Positions 38,564-47,235 of a DNA stretch of 64,000 bases are shown here, piece after piece. This DNA is from Methylocystis parvus OBBP. Its GTDB lineage: Bacteria > Pseudomonadota > Alphaproteobacteria > Rhizobiales > Beijerinckiaceae. Numbering within the stretch: the stretch's first letter is position 1; each line of letters starts with the position of its first letter. The translations under genes were made by a program, and so were the position numbers. Below the pieces are notes generated by a model. That model worked only from the letters and a program-made list of their open reading frames with translations. It searched no databases and was not told the DNA's origin. The stretch spans positions 1 to 64,000 of the forward strand of contig NZ_CP092970.1 of assembly GCF_027571405.1 (NCBI RefSeq), written 5' to 3'.

Positions 38564-39381
38564 GGCGATGTCACATTAACCGGCGGGTAGGCTTTGGCGG
38601 GCCATTCAGGCGACATGACCCCGTCGCCCGTGAGCTACAAGCGCCATCGCTTCCCGCCTCAAATCATCTCCCACGCCGTCTGGCTCTATTTCCGGTTCCC
38701 GTTCAGCCTGCGCCTTGTCGAGGAAATGCTGCTCGAACGCGGGATCGTTCTCTCCTATGAAACCATCCGTCGCTGGGCTATGAAATTCGGGCTCGATTAC
38801 GCCAGCCGCCTGAAGCGCAAGAAGCCCGGCCGGCTGGATGTCTGGCATCTTGACGAGGTTGTAGTCTCGATCCACGGCGAGAAGCGCTATCTCTGGCGCG
38901 CCGTCGACCAAGACGGCTACATCCTCGACGAAATCGTTCAGGTTCGCCGTCACGCGAAAGCCGCTCAGCGATTGCTGAAGCGCCTCCTCCATAAGCAGGG
39001 CTGTCGCCCTCGCCGCATGGTCACCGACAAGCTCGGCTCCTATGCCGCAGCCCGGCGCGAGATCATGCCGGGCGTTGAGCATCGATCGCATAAGGGCTTG
39101 AATAACCGCGCGGAGAACTCCCATGTCCCGCTACGAAAGAGAGAGCGAGCGATGCAGGGGTTCAGATCGTGGCGCGGCTTGCAGCGCTTCGTCGATGTTT
39201 TCTCCGCACTCCGCAACCTCTTCGTCCCACCCCAACCTTCTCGCCACTCCGCCATCGCCATCCATCTGCATCGTCTCAGGGCGATCGCGGAGTGGAGGTC
39301 CGTGACGCTACCCGCCTAAAATCCTAAAATTGAGGCCAAGCGGACTTCGCTGCGCTCTGAACGCGTTAATGTGACATCGCC
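38564..39381 (+). mobile_element. Intact IS6-family insertion sequence (818 bp)
   Basis: Perfect 17-bp terminal inverted repeats GGCGATGTCACATTAAC (38564-38580) and the reverse complement at 39365-39381 enclose one transposase. The flanking 8-mers differ (CTGCAAAT and GTCGTGTC), so no target duplication remains. That is common after IS6-type replicative transposition or adjacent deletion. Confidence 0.92.
38615..39319 (+). CDS. IS6-family transposase
   Basis: A 234-aa DDE transposase with an N-terminal HTH (LRLVEEMLLERGIVLSYETIRRW). The catalytic residues are Asp in VWHLDEVVV, Asp in MVTDKLGSY and Glu in NNRAENSHVP. An upstream TTG at 38594 is possible; ATG 38615 is more likely. It is the only complete member of this IS group here and a possible source of trans activity for the degenerate copies. 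Confidence 0.92.
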   Translation: MTPSPVSYKRHRFPPQIISHAVWLYFRFPFSLRLVEEMLLERGIVLSYETIRRWAMKFGLDYASRLKRKKPGRLDVWHLDEVVVSIHGEKRYLWRAVDQDGYILDEIVQVRRHAKAAQRLLKRLLHKQGCRPRRMVTDKLGSYAAARREIMPGVEHRSHKGLNNRAENSHVPLRKRERAMQGFRSWRGLQRFVDVFSALRNLFVPPQPSRHSAIAIHLHRLRAIAEWRSVTLPA

Positions 39382-39613
39382 GTCGTGTCGGCCGCTTCGA
39401 ATTCGACCATTTTCACGCCCGAGACGCCGAGGCTATCGCGGCGACACAGAACGGCGTTGCCGCAGGTCAGATTTCCTTCAACGACGAAGATATAGACGCC
39501 ATGCTCGGTCGAGCGCGGCGTGTAGGTAAAAGTCCCCTTGCGATCAGTCGCCAAACGCGACACGCGCAGGTCCTGCGGAAACGGCAGAGCGCCGTCGGCG
39601 TCGCCGACCAACC
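39382..39613 (-). pseudogene. C-terminal fragment of a second pirin-like gene
   Basis: The minus strand reads LPFPQDLRVSRLATDRKGTF and HGVYIFVVEGNLTCGNAVLC, nearly identical to the intact protein at 12170-12973. It is cut at the IS6 end (39381) in the ADTT codons, and on its 5' side it is fused to an FNT transporter remnant. Confidence 0.85.
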
Positions 39614-39633
39614 CTTAGCCTCGGGGCGAGCGA

Positions 39634-39931
39634 GATGCTTTTTAGAAGCATCCCCTCGGGGTTCATCATCGCCGCGATGGTTTGGATAATCCCCGTTGCC
39701 GAAACCGCAAGATTTCACATGGTCGCTCCATTGACCTATCTAATTGCAATCGGAAGATTTTCTCATATTGTCGCTGGAAGTGTCGAGGCCTTCTTTCTTG
39801 TCCTGTCCGGCGAACTGGCCATCGGACCCCTGTTCGTACAGTTCATGCTGCCGGTCCTCGTCGGCAACATAATCGGAGGCACGGCGCTATTTGCGTTGCT
39901 TTCATACGCTCAAGTGATGAGCGAAATCTAA
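39634..39931 (+). pseudogene. C-terminal fragment of a formate/nitrite transporter (FNT)
   Basis: The frame reads GFIIAAMVWIIPVAETARFH and IGRFSHIVAGSVEAFFLVLS, then VLVGNIIGGTALFALLSYAQV: the last three membrane helices of an FNT channel. The N-terminal half is missing at the junction with the pirin fragment. Confidence 0.8.
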
Positions 39932-40001
39932 CCGTGGCTCATTTTCTTGCCCGCATTTCGGATAGAACATTACAGACTAAGATGTGACGTTTAGGGGATT
40001 T

Positions 40002-40382
40002 TCAACGATCCCTCTCAGCTTGCTCCGCCACGCCGTCGCCTTCTCGGCGCGCTTGACAAAATTCAACGCTCTTCACGTTGAGTTCTTCGCCTTGTACGAG
40101 ACAAATTCTTGGTGATCCGCAGTCACAAATGGCGAGGCGCGAGGGGGCGGGGAAAGTGCTCTGACATTCTTCACAGCGTGCGATCCCAGATCGCGCGCAA
40201 ATCTCGAGCTCCGCGCCCTCGGCAAGCGTGTCCTTGGTCGCAAGATCAAAACAAAAAAATAGCGCTTCCGGCGCAACGCCGGCAAGTTCACCGATTTCCA
40301 GGGTAATTCGCTTAATTCGCCTGCCGTTCGCAGCCTGCTCCGCGAGCTCGATCGCGCTTAGCGCAATGGAGAGTTCGTGCAT
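40002..40382 (-). CDS. hypA: HypA, nickel metallochaperone for hydrogenase
   Basis: A 126-aa maturation protein starting MHELSIALSAIELAEQ (His2 binds Ni). The zinc site is formed by CARSGIARCEEC and CDCG. It delivers Ni with HypB to the large subunit. Last gene of the leftward hydrogenase operon, 9 bp after hypC. A frame extension to 40391 is not needed. Confidence 0.93.
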   Translation of the reverse strand: MHELSIALSAIELAEQAANGRRIKRITLEIGELAGVAPEALFFCFDLATKDTLAEGAELEICARSGIARCEECQSTFPAPSRLAICDCGSPRICLVQGEELNVKSVEFCQARREGDGVAEQAERDR

Positions 40383-40391
40383 TGCTCCCAC

Positions 40392-40676
40392 TCACCTCGT
40401 TAAAGGAGGGGAAACAAGTATGGCCTGGATATCGGTCTGCGCTTCGTCCAGCTCGTTGAGTATTTTGAGCGTCGCTTTGGCCTCGTCCTCGTCTATGCGG
40501 CTCATCGCAAAGCCGACATGGACGAGCACCCACATTCCGATGCAGGCGTCGATTTCATCTTCGCCGACGACACAGGAGACGTTGATCTGGCGGCGCACGC
40601 CGCAAATGTCCACTGTGGCGAGCTGATTATCTCTGTCATCGATCCTTACGATGCAGCCGGGAATACCGAGACACAT
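40392..40676 (-). CDS. hypC: HypC, hydrogenase Fe-site assembly chaperone
   Basis: A 94-aa protein starting MCLGIPGCIVRIDDRDN; Cys2 is the catalytic residue that carries the Fe(CN)2CO unit and contacts the large subunit with HypD. DACIGMWVLVHVGFAMSRID is the typical middle. It lies between the membrane microprotein and hypA. Confidence 0.93.
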   Translation of the reverse strand: MCLGIPGCIVRIDDRDNQLATVDICGVRRQINVSCVVGEDEIDACIGMWVLVHVGFAMSRIDEDEAKATLKILNELDEAQTDIQAILVSPPLTR

Positions 40677-40691
40677 ATCGCGTTCCGCCAA

Positions 40692-40790
40692 TCACATCAT
40701 CGTGATCTTGATATAGCGCACAATGTCGCGAAAATTGAACGCGATCAGCGCCAGGATCAGGAGGCCGAGGATAATTTCGAAGAGACCCAT
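40692..40790 (-). CDS. 32-residue membrane microprotein of the hydrogenase operon
   Basis: The frame encodes MGLFEIILGLLILALIAFNF then RDIVRYIKITMM: one transmembrane helix followed by a basic amphipathic tail. A clean AAGGGAG site lies 7 nt before the ATG. The gene fits the gap between the protease and hypC. It resembles the DUF6893-type small proteins found in group 1h hydrogenase loci of Actinobacteria. The role is unknown; anchoring of the soluble enzyme to the membrane is a plausible guess. Confidence 0.75.
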   Translation of the reverse strand: MGLFEIILGLLILALIAFNFRDIVRYIKITMM

Positions 40791-40803
40791 AGCCCTACTC
40801 CCT

Positions 40804-41316
40804 TCAGCAAGCGCCGAGCGCAATCTCGCCTTCACGCAAGAGTGAAGTAACGAGGCTCTCGACCAGATGTACGCTTGGTTCCACAGATGCGGCGACGACA
40901 TCGCTTAAGCCCATCTGCCCATCCTCATCTCCAAGCGTGAATGGTTCGCAGACGACGAAGAAAATGCGTTTGCAGGTTGCGCCGAGGGTTGTCGCGAAAC
41001 GCAAAACCTTTTCGGGATCGAGCCCATGCGCGGAGCCGAGAAGAGGTTGCGGTCCGCTTGCGGCGCCGATGGCCCGCTCCGGCTCGACGATCGATATCGA
41101 ACCAGGCTCTTGTCCTCGCGCTGCGGCATCGATTACGATGACGAACTCGTAGCCATCGGTCAAAGCATAGGCCAGATCGAGGCCCCGGATCCCGAAATCC
41201 TTGACATCGACCTCGGAGGGGAAGCTTTTCCGAAGAAGGCGGTTGGTCACTTCGACGCCATAAGCGTCGTCCCCGCAAAATATATTACCGACCCCGGCAA
41301 CGAGAACGCGTGTCAT
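40804..41316 (-). CDS. hupD: Hydrogenase maturation endoprotease (HupD/HycI family)
   Basis: A 170-aa protease that clips the C-terminal peptide of the large subunit after Ni insertion. GVGNIFCGDDAYGVEV carries the Ni-sensing acidic residue, followed by DFGIRGLDLAYAL and VIVIDAAARG. The start overlaps the 407-aa gene by 4 bp. Confidence 0.92.
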   Translation of the reverse strand: MTRVLVAGVGNIFCGDDAYGVEVTNRLLRKSFPSEVDVKDFGIRGLDLAYALTDGYEFVIVIDAAARGQEPGSISIVEPERAIGAASGPQPLLGSAHGLDPEKVLRFATTLGATCKRIFFVVCEPFTLGDEDGQMGLSDVVAASVEPSVHLVESLVTSLLREGEIALGAC

Positions 41317-42536
41317 GACAGCCCTCCCACGCGCTCCACCTCATCTGTCGAGAAGAAAAATCGATGTCCGGAAAATCCGTTCTCGCCGAGGTCGCCGCCC
41401 GGATCGTCCAGCAGGGTGACGGCTACGTGGAGACGGTTCTCGAAATCGCGCTCGATCGCCTGGACGACCGCGATTTTGCCGTTAAGCGCCATGTCGAAAA
41501 TGTCGCCTCGATCTTTGGGGTTGAGGCGAACATGAGAGCCGACAGTCAGCGCGGCGCCGTCCATCATGGGCTTTCGAAGCGCGCCGTGTAAGTTGGAGAG
41601 CTGATCCCGAGATAAAGCCTGACATTGTTCGAGAATAGCCCGCGCTCCCGGGTCGGTCGCCGCCATTTCCAATTGTTCTTCATTCGTTAGGGTCAACACG
41701 CGCAACGTCAGCATCTCGTCTATTTCGGTCGCATCGAAAAACTGGCTTTTGCTCTGCGGCGCAACCTTGGGGTAGTCGTAAAGGATAATCGGCGACGAGA
41801 GCATGATATCCGTCGCCGATTCCTCGCCTGCCAGGACCGGCCACGTCCCAAGATTTTGGCAGCCGGCTGCGGCGGCGGCGAGCGCTTCTGGCGGATCGAG
41901 AAGCGAGACAAACGCACACCCGCGGGCGCCCAAGATCGTGTGAGTCGATAAGAACCCATAGTGTTGCGCCTCGGCTCGTGAGAGGCGAAGACGTAGGGGG
42001 GTGGTATTTTCAGCTTGGACACGCACGCGCACCACGCTGCCTTCAACTGGGGTGGCCGATATCTTAGTTACGCCCTGTAGCGCTTGGCAGCTGCGTTGGA
42101 TCGCGCCTCTTGCGTCGGGAAGCGGCTCGATGCTGCTTTCCGCAGGAAAGGAAAACGACATGGTTTCAGGGTGGACGCATAATGATTTCAGCGCCAATCC
42201 TGAGGCCGTCACCTCGCGCACGACGGCCTCGTCCCACGCGACGTATTGTTTTCCGTCCAAATCCAGGACATCGACGTCGTCGCCTTTTGCATTTAGGATC
42301 TGACGTCGCTGCGTATGCAGAAAGCGCAGGGTCACATCAAGCTTCCCCTCATCCGCCACCTTCACCAGAATTTCGGTTTGCATAGATGAAGGCTCATCGC
42401 CGGCGTAGTCGCGAGGGAAGAGTCCGCCAAACGTCCAGCGCTGTCGGTTTTTGAGCGCGGACGCCCGGTAGGGATAGAGGATGTATCCTTCGAACAATAC
42501 CGCATCGGCGATGTCTTTTGCAGGCTCGAAGTTCAT
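41313..42536 (-). CDS. Conserved hydrogenase-operon protein of unknown function (407 aa)
   Basis: A 407-aa soluble protein with no recognised catalytic motif. The C-terminal region (VRLNPKDRGDIFDMALNGKI...HRFFFSTDEVE) looks like a small beta barrel, and the middle is beta-rich with LPDARGAIQRSCQALQGVTK. Similar-size unnamed proteins occupy the same place in group 1h hydrogenase loci. Start and end overlap neighbours by 4 bp each, indicating tight coupling to enzyme assembly. Confidence 0.8.
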   Translation of the reverse strand: MNFEPAKDIADAVLFEGYILYPYRASALKNRQRWTFGGLFPRDYAGDEPSSMQTEILVKVADEGKLDVTLRFLHTQRRQILNAKGDDVDVLDLDGKQYVAWDEAVVREVTASGLALKSLCVHPETMSFSFPAESSIEPLPDARGAIQRSCQALQGVTKISATPVEGSVVRVRVQAENTTPLRLRLSRAEAQHYGFLSTHTILGARGCAFVSLLDPPEALAAAAAGCQNLGTWPVLAGEESATDIMLSSPIILYDYPKVAPQSKSQFFDATEIDEMLTLRVLTLTNEEQLEMAATDPGARAILEQCQALSRDQLSNLHGALRKPMMDGAALTVGSHVRLNPKDRGDIFDMALNGKIAVVQAIERDFENRLHVAVTLLDDPGGDLGENGFSGHRFFFSTDEVERVGGLS

Positions 42537-43180
42537 GTCGCGTCAACCTCCACATTTCGTAGGAGACGATGGAGGGTGTCGTCAAAGCTCAGGAGTCCGT
42601 TGCGACGTTTGAAATCATTGAGGCGATCAAAAATCTCCGCGCTGACGCGCAGCAATTCGGAGTTGGGATAATAGGCGTTCATCAGATCCCGCCAGATCGC
42701 GACGGGAAGACGGAAGCGAGCTTCCTTTGACCAGGGTATTTGTTCGATTTGCAAGTCGCCACAAGCGTTCTTGTAGAACAGGGATCCACTGAAGAGGAAA
42801 GACAACGCCGCGTCGCCATCGTTCAGCCCGTAGAAATATTTGGCGCTCGCAATGTTGAAATCATGCGTGCAGGGAACCGGAAGTTGCACGGTCTTCTCGT
42901 GTTCAAAGCCGGGAACCGAGACGTGGATCTGCGTCCAGAGCAGACTGCGCAGCGTTTCGCCCCAGCGCTCAGGGGCGCCAAAAAGTTCGGCGAGTCTTTC
43001 GCGTTCCGACGGACTGTAGACGCGCTGCGTTGGCTCCAGGCGAATCTGGCAGTTGAGCTCGATGTTTTCGATGCGTTGCGCTTGTTCCGCATTGATCATC
43101 CGCAGGGAGAAGAGCAATAGGGGCGTCGCCGAGAACTTTTCGGCCTCGACCCGTTCGATGGTGAATGAAAGATCAGCCAT
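42533..43180 (-). CDS. DUF6084 family protein
   Basis: A 215-aa soluble protein (MADLSFTIERVEAEKFSATPLLLFSLRM, then RIENIELNCQIRLEPTQRVYS) matching the DUF6084 family, known from hydrogenase operons. The frame is open to 43312, but ATG 43180 overlaps the upstream gene end by 8 bp and fits the family start. Function is unknown, probably assembly or stability. Confidence 0.8.
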   Translation of the reverse strand: MADLSFTIERVEAEKFSATPLLLFSLRMINAEQAQRIENIELNCQIRLEPTQRVYSPSERERLAELFGAPERWGETLRSLLWTQIHVSVPGFEHEKTVQLPVPCTHDFNIASAKYFYGLNDGDAALSFLFSGSLFYKNACGDLQIEQIPWSKEARFRLPVAIWRDLMNAYYPNSELLRVSAEIFDRLNDFKRRNGLLSFDDTLHRLLRNVEVDAT

Positions 43181-43808
43181 GCATGATCGCCCGGTTGCTA
43201 TTGCCGACGCCGGACGAATCGAGCGCCGAGAAAAATTGCCCGATCGCCTCCCAAGCTTCCACGCCTCCTGAGATTCCCTTCCAACTCGAGCGAATAACGC
43301 CCACGAGCGCATAACAGCGATCGATCGACACTCGATAATATCGTCGAGCGCCTTTCGTGCGGTTGATAAGAAGGGCTTCCACGTCAGGCGCGAGGGTCTT
43401 CAGCATCGGGTTGGCGGCGACGAGACGCGTCCAGGCCCCCTCGCTCATCGTCGAAGCCATCGCTCCAGCTGGTCCCGGGTAGAGCGCCACCACTTTGCCG
43501 TCGGTTGTGCTACGGAAAAAGAAGGCGAGATCGATCGGCAGTTGCATCGACTCCCAATCCCAATCGCTGAGATTAAAATCGACAAGCGCCTCGGTCATCG
43601 GCCGCACCAAAAGGAAGCGCTGACTTTCGGTCAAGGTTAAGCTACAAGCGTCGCAGGCGCAATGCAGGCGCCGGACCCCGATTTCCAGCAAATGCGCGTG
43701 ATCTGGGCCGATTGCCGCGCCGCACAGCTCGCAGCGTTCGTGCTGCATGCTCGGCGTCGTCGCGAATCGCCTCAGCTTTGCCACCCAATTCCTCTGAGAG
43801 CGCTCCAT
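43173..43808 (-). CDS. DUF5947 family protein
   Basis: A 211-aa protein with CELCG and CACDAC near the N-terminus, a likely zinc or iron-sulfur site, followed by PIDLAFFFRSTTDGKVVALYPGPAGAM. It matches DUF5947, a family of group 1h hydrogenase clusters. The metal-binding Cys hints at a redox or scaffold role. An internal Met (43748) is possible, but ATG 43808 is well placed after the upstream gene. Confidence 0.8.
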   Translation of the reverse strand: MERSQRNWVAKLRRFATTPSMQHERCELCGAAIGPDHAHLLEIGVRRLHCACDACSLTLTESQRFLLVRPMTEALVDFNLSDWDWESMQLPIDLAFFFRSTTDGKVVALYPGPAGAMASTMSEGAWTRLVAANPMLKTLAPDVEALLINRTKGARRYYRVSIDRCYALVGVIRSSWKGISGGVEAWEAIGQFFSALDSSGVGNSNRAIMHG

Positions 43809-43817
43809 TTCGCTGCC

Positions 43818-44342
43818 CTAATTCTGCAGTGCTGCGGCCGACTCAGGTTCCGCCTCTTCAACTTCTTCAACTGAGATCGCGTCCAAATCGGGGGCAGCGT
43901 CCGTTAGCGCGGTTTCGACCTCGACCAGCACGGCGCGACGATCGGCAATCGGATTGCTGCAGATAAGGCGCGCTTTCGCGCTCGACGCCGAGACCTCCGT
44001 CAACTCGACACGGAAGCCGCGCACCCCCCAATGCGGGCGCATCGCGCTGATTTTCTTCCGGAGTCGCGTTTCGGGATCCTCCGGATGCAGTCCATGCAGC
44101 AGCATTGTCGCGGCGACGCAGTCGTCGTCTGCGAGACCCTCCGCCAAGACTCGGCCGCCTTCGGCGTTCATCAGGAAGGTTATGGTCCTCGCGAGGGCAA
44201 GCCCATGCAGATCGAGCAAGGCGTCGACGAGGTCCTTCGCGACCGAACGCGCTGTTGCGTCGCCGATCTCGTCCAGGCCCGTCATCGCTGTCTGCATCCG
44301 CTGAAGACAGCTTTGTAGCGCCTTGGAGGACGCTTCGCTCAT
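43818..44342 (-). CDS. NifU-like domain protein of the hydrogenase operon
   Basis: A 174-aa protein with a helical N-terminus (LDEIGDATARSVAKDLVDALLDLHGLALARTI) and a C-terminal domain (LRKKISAMRPHWGVRGFRVELTEVS) that resembles the NifU C-terminal fold. The CxxC cluster motif of true NifU is absent. It occupies the spot where NifU-annotated genes follow hhyL in other group 1h loci. Its start is 1 bp after the large-subunit stop. Confidence 0.65.
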   Translation of the reverse strand: MSEASSKALQSCLQRMQTAMTGLDEIGDATARSVAKDLVDALLDLHGLALARTITFLMNAEGGRVLAEGLADDDCVAATMLLHGLHPEDPETRLRKKISAMRPHWGVRGFRVELTEVSASSAKARLICSNPIADRRAVLVEVETALTDAAPDLDAISVEEVEEAEPESAAALQN

Positions 44343-46145
44343 CTAGGTCCCCGCGCGCGACACGCCGAACATCGGCGAATGAATCGTTTTGAGCGTTTTG
44401 CCGCCGCCCACATACATATGCACGCCGCAGGGCAGGCATGGATCGAAGCTGCGCACGGCGCGCATGATGTCGATGCCTTTGAATTTGTCCGGACCATTCT
44501 CCTCGAAGATCGGCGTGTTCTGCACCGCATCTTCATAGGGCCCCGGCGTGCCGTAGACGTCGCGGGGCGTCGCATTCCACGGCGTCGGTGGATAGGGATG
44601 GTAATTGGCGATCTTGCCGCCGCGGATGACGAGATGGTGCGAAAGAACGCCGCGAACCGCCTCGTGGAATCCGCAGCCAATCGCCTCGTCTGGAACCTTG
44701 AACTCGGTCCAGGTTTTTGTGCGACCGGCCTGAACCTCAGCTAAAGCTTTCTCGATGAAGTGATAGGCCAGAGCTGCACAATAAGCTTGGAAATAAGTGC
44801 GCGCGCGATCGCGTTCGATCGCGTTGCTCCACTTGGGCACATGCCACTCGAATTCCACGTCGCCCTTGAGCGCGGTCTTGGGCAGATAGATTTTGACGCT
44901 ATGCCCGGTGGACTTCACGTAGCCGACGTCGACGATTCCAGCCAAGGCTGTTGACCATAGCCGGGCAATCGCGCCGCCTCCGGTGTCGAGCGCGAGGTGA
45001 TCCCCTGTACGCTGGTCTAGCCAGCGCGGGCACATGACCCAGGAATACTTGCCGTCGAAATCACGCTTTTGCGGGCGCGGTATCGACGTCTGGTTCCACG
45101 GATGACGCTGGTCGATTGTATTGCCGAGTGGATCGGTCTTAACGAATGTCTCCGTGTTTTGCCAATCGTCATAATAGCTGTGGCCGAGCAGGATGCGCAT
45201 CCGGACGTTGATGTCGACAAGGCTCGTCGTCACCAATTCGCCATCGACGATGACGCCGGGGGTCACGAACATCGCGCGGCCCCAGTCGGCCATCGTCTTG
45301 TAGTTGTAGTCGCACTTTTCTGGATCCTGGAACGAACCCCAACATCCGATCAGGATGCGACGCCTTCCAACTTCCTCGTAGCCGGGCAGAGCCTCGTACA
45401 TGAAATCGAAGAGATCATCGTGCAATGGCACGCATTTCTTCATAAACTCGGCATATCTGGTGAGCCGAACGAGATAATCGGTGAAGAGCTGCACTGTTGG
45501 CGTCGTGCCGACACCGCCAGGATATAGCGTCGAGGGATGGACGTGCCGTCCCTCCATGAGCGAAAACATCTCGCGCGTGTAGCGGCTGACCATCAAGGTT
45601 TCGCGGTAAAATTCGCCGCTAAAGGGGTTCAGCGCCGTCATGATGTCGGCGATCGTCTTGTAGCCGTGGTCAGCGGAATGCGGCGCAAGAGTGTGCTGAG
45701 CTTTCGCCCACACGCTTGGATTCGTCTCCTTCACCATCTGCTCGCAGAAGTCGACGCCGACGAGATTGTCCTGATAAATGTTGTGGTCGAACATATATTC
45801 GGCGGCTTCGCCGAGGTTGATGATCCATTCGGCAAGCGCCGGCGGTTTGACGCCATAGGCCATGTTCTGGGCATAGACCGAGCATGTCGCATGATTGTCG
45901 CCGCAAATGCCGCAGATTCGGCTCGTGATGAAATGGGCGTCGCGCGGGTCCTTGCCTTTCATGAAAATGCTGTAGCCGCGGAAGATCGACGAGGTGCTGT
46001 GGCATTCGGCAATGCGGCGATTTTCGAAATCGATTTTCGTGAAAATGCCGAGGCTGCCGACGATCCGAGTAATCGGGTCCCAGCTCATTTCGACAAGGTT
46101 GGGCGACTTCGCATCCGATCGAATGGTTTCGGCGATCTGGTCCAT
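44343..46145 (-). CDS. hhyL: [NiFe] hydrogenase large subunit, group 1h type
   Basis: The catalytic subunit that oxidises H2. The proximal ligand motif SRICGICGDNHATC is at about residues 75-88 (Cys78, Cys81). The distal DPCLPCGVH is at about 568-576 (Cys570, Cys573), followed by a 24-residue tail that the adjacent protease should remove. TSRICGICGDNHATCS with DPCLPCGVHMY is the group 1h (actinobacterial-type) signature. It lies 10 bp downstream of the small subunit. No membrane cytochrome is encoded nearby. Confidence 0.95.
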   Translation of the reverse strand: MDQIAETIRSDAKSPNLVEMSWDPITRIVGSLGIFTKIDFENRRIAECHSTSSIFRGYSIFMKGKDPRDAHFITSRICGICGDNHATCSVYAQNMAYGVKPPALAEWIINLGEAAEYMFDHNIYQDNLVGVDFCEQMVKETNPSVWAKAQHTLAPHSADHGYKTIADIMTALNPFSGEFYRETLMVSRYTREMFSLMEGRHVHPSTLYPGGVGTTPTVQLFTDYLVRLTRYAEFMKKCVPLHDDLFDFMYEALPGYEEVGRRRILIGCWGSFQDPEKCDYNYKTMADWGRAMFVTPGVIVDGELVTTSLVDINVRMRILLGHSYYDDWQNTETFVKTDPLGNTIDQRHPWNQTSIPRPQKRDFDGKYSWVMCPRWLDQRTGDHLALDTGGGAIARLWSTALAGIVDVGYVKSTGHSVKIYLPKTALKGDVEFEWHVPKWSNAIERDRARTYFQAYCAALAYHFIEKALAEVQAGRTKTWTEFKVPDEAIGCGFHEAVRGVLSHHLVIRGGKIANYHPYPPTPWNATPRDVYGTPGPYEDAVQNTPIFEENGPDKFKGIDIMRAVRSFDPCLPCGVHMYVGGGKTLKTIHSPMFGVSRAGT

Positions 46146-46155
46146 TGCTTTTCCC

Positions 46156-47235
46156 CTAAAGCGGATACAAGGCTTCGGGCTTGCCCGGGTCGTAGCCTGT
46201 GGTGCGCTCTGGTCGGTTATGCCGCCACCTTGGTTCCTTGTTCAGCGTGCTGTTGGTGAGCCGGCGCAGATTGCGGATCAGATAGCCGTAAGGCGCGACG
46301 AGCGTGGAAGAGATGCGCGCGCCGGGAGGTTCGTCCATAAAAGGCATGAGCTTGTCGGGAAACCCCGGCATTGTACAGCCGATGCAAATGCCGCCGACAT
46401 TCGGGCACCCACCGACGCCACCGATCCAGCCGCGCTTTGGCACGTTGCATTGGACAACGGGACCCCAGCAGCCGATCTTCACGAGGCACTTGCGAGAGCC
46501 ATATTCATGCGCAAACTGGGCCTGCTCGTAATATGCGGCGCGATCGCAGCCTTGATGCACCGTCATGTCGAAGAGCCACTTGGGTCTCAGCGCATCATCG
46601 AGTGGGATCATGGGCGCCGCTCCCGCTAGTTGCCGCAGGAGATAAAGCAGCGTCTCCATAAAGTTGTCGGGCTGAACCGGGCATCCGGGCACATTGACGA
46701 TCGGAAGTCCCGCCTTGGATTTCCATTCCCAACCGAGGTAATCGGCGACCCCCATGCATCCTGTGGGGTTGCCCTTCATGGCGTGAATGCCGCCATAGGT
46801 GGCGCAGGTTCCGGCGGCGATGACCCCAAGCGCTTTCGGCGCCAGGCGATCGATCCACTCATTTGTTGTAATCGGTTGTCCGGTCTTGTGATCGGTTCCA
46901 AAAGCCGCCCAATAGCCATCGCCGCTCAGTTTCTCATTGGGAACTGAGCCTTCGACGACGAGCACGAAATTATCGACTTCGCCACGGGCCGCTTGATGAA
47001 AAATTTTCAGGAATTCGTCGCCGACCTCATAGGCCAACACCGGATTGTGAAGATGCACTTTTGGCAATCCCGGCACCGCCCCAAGAAGCACGTCCTCTAT
47101 GCTGGGCTGGCTGGCGGCCGTGATCGAAACCGTGTCTCCGTCGCAACCCAATCCGGCCGTGATCCAGAGGATGTGCAACTCTTCAACCTTGGGGGTTTTT
47201 TGTGTCTTGCGACCATAAGGAACGGCGACAGGCAT
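46156..47235 (-). CDS. hhyS: [NiFe] hydrogenase small subunit, group 1h type
   Basis: A 359-aa electron-transfer subunit. The proximal-cluster region reads GLGCDGDTVSITAA (Cys31, Asp32, Asp34) instead of the common CTGCSES. In the group 1h actinobacterial-type enzyme of Cupriavidus, an Asp at this region ligates the proximal cluster. Further Cys groups (GTCATYGG, VPGCPVQP, KIGCWGPVVQCN, GGICIGCTMPGFPD) provide the remaining clusters. There is no Tat signal, so the enzyme should stay in the cytoplasm or be peripheral. First gene of the leftward operon. Confidence 0.95.
   Translation of the reverse strand: MPVAVPYGRKTQKTPKVEELHILWITAGLGCDGDTVSITAASQPSIEDVLLGAVPGLPKVHLHNPVLAYEVGDEFLKIFHQAARGEVDNFVLVVEGSVPNEKLSGDGYWAAFGTDHKTGQPITTNEWIDRLAPKALGVIAAGTCATYGGIHAMKGNPTGCMGVADYLGWEWKSKAGLPIVNVPGCPVQPDNFMETLLYLLRQLAGAAPMIPLDDALRPKWLFDMTVHQGCDRAAYYEQAQFAHEYGSRKCLVKIGCWGPVVQCNVPKRGWIGGVGGCPNVGGICIGCTMPGFPDKLMPFMDEPPGARISSTLVAPYGYLIRNLRRLTNSTLNKEPRWRHNRPERTTGYDPGKPEALYPL

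Noticed and set aside
45537..46259. 240-codon plus-strand frame opposite the hydrogenase large subunit
   Set aside because: Shadow of the large subunit, whose L1 and L2 motifs fix the coding strand.
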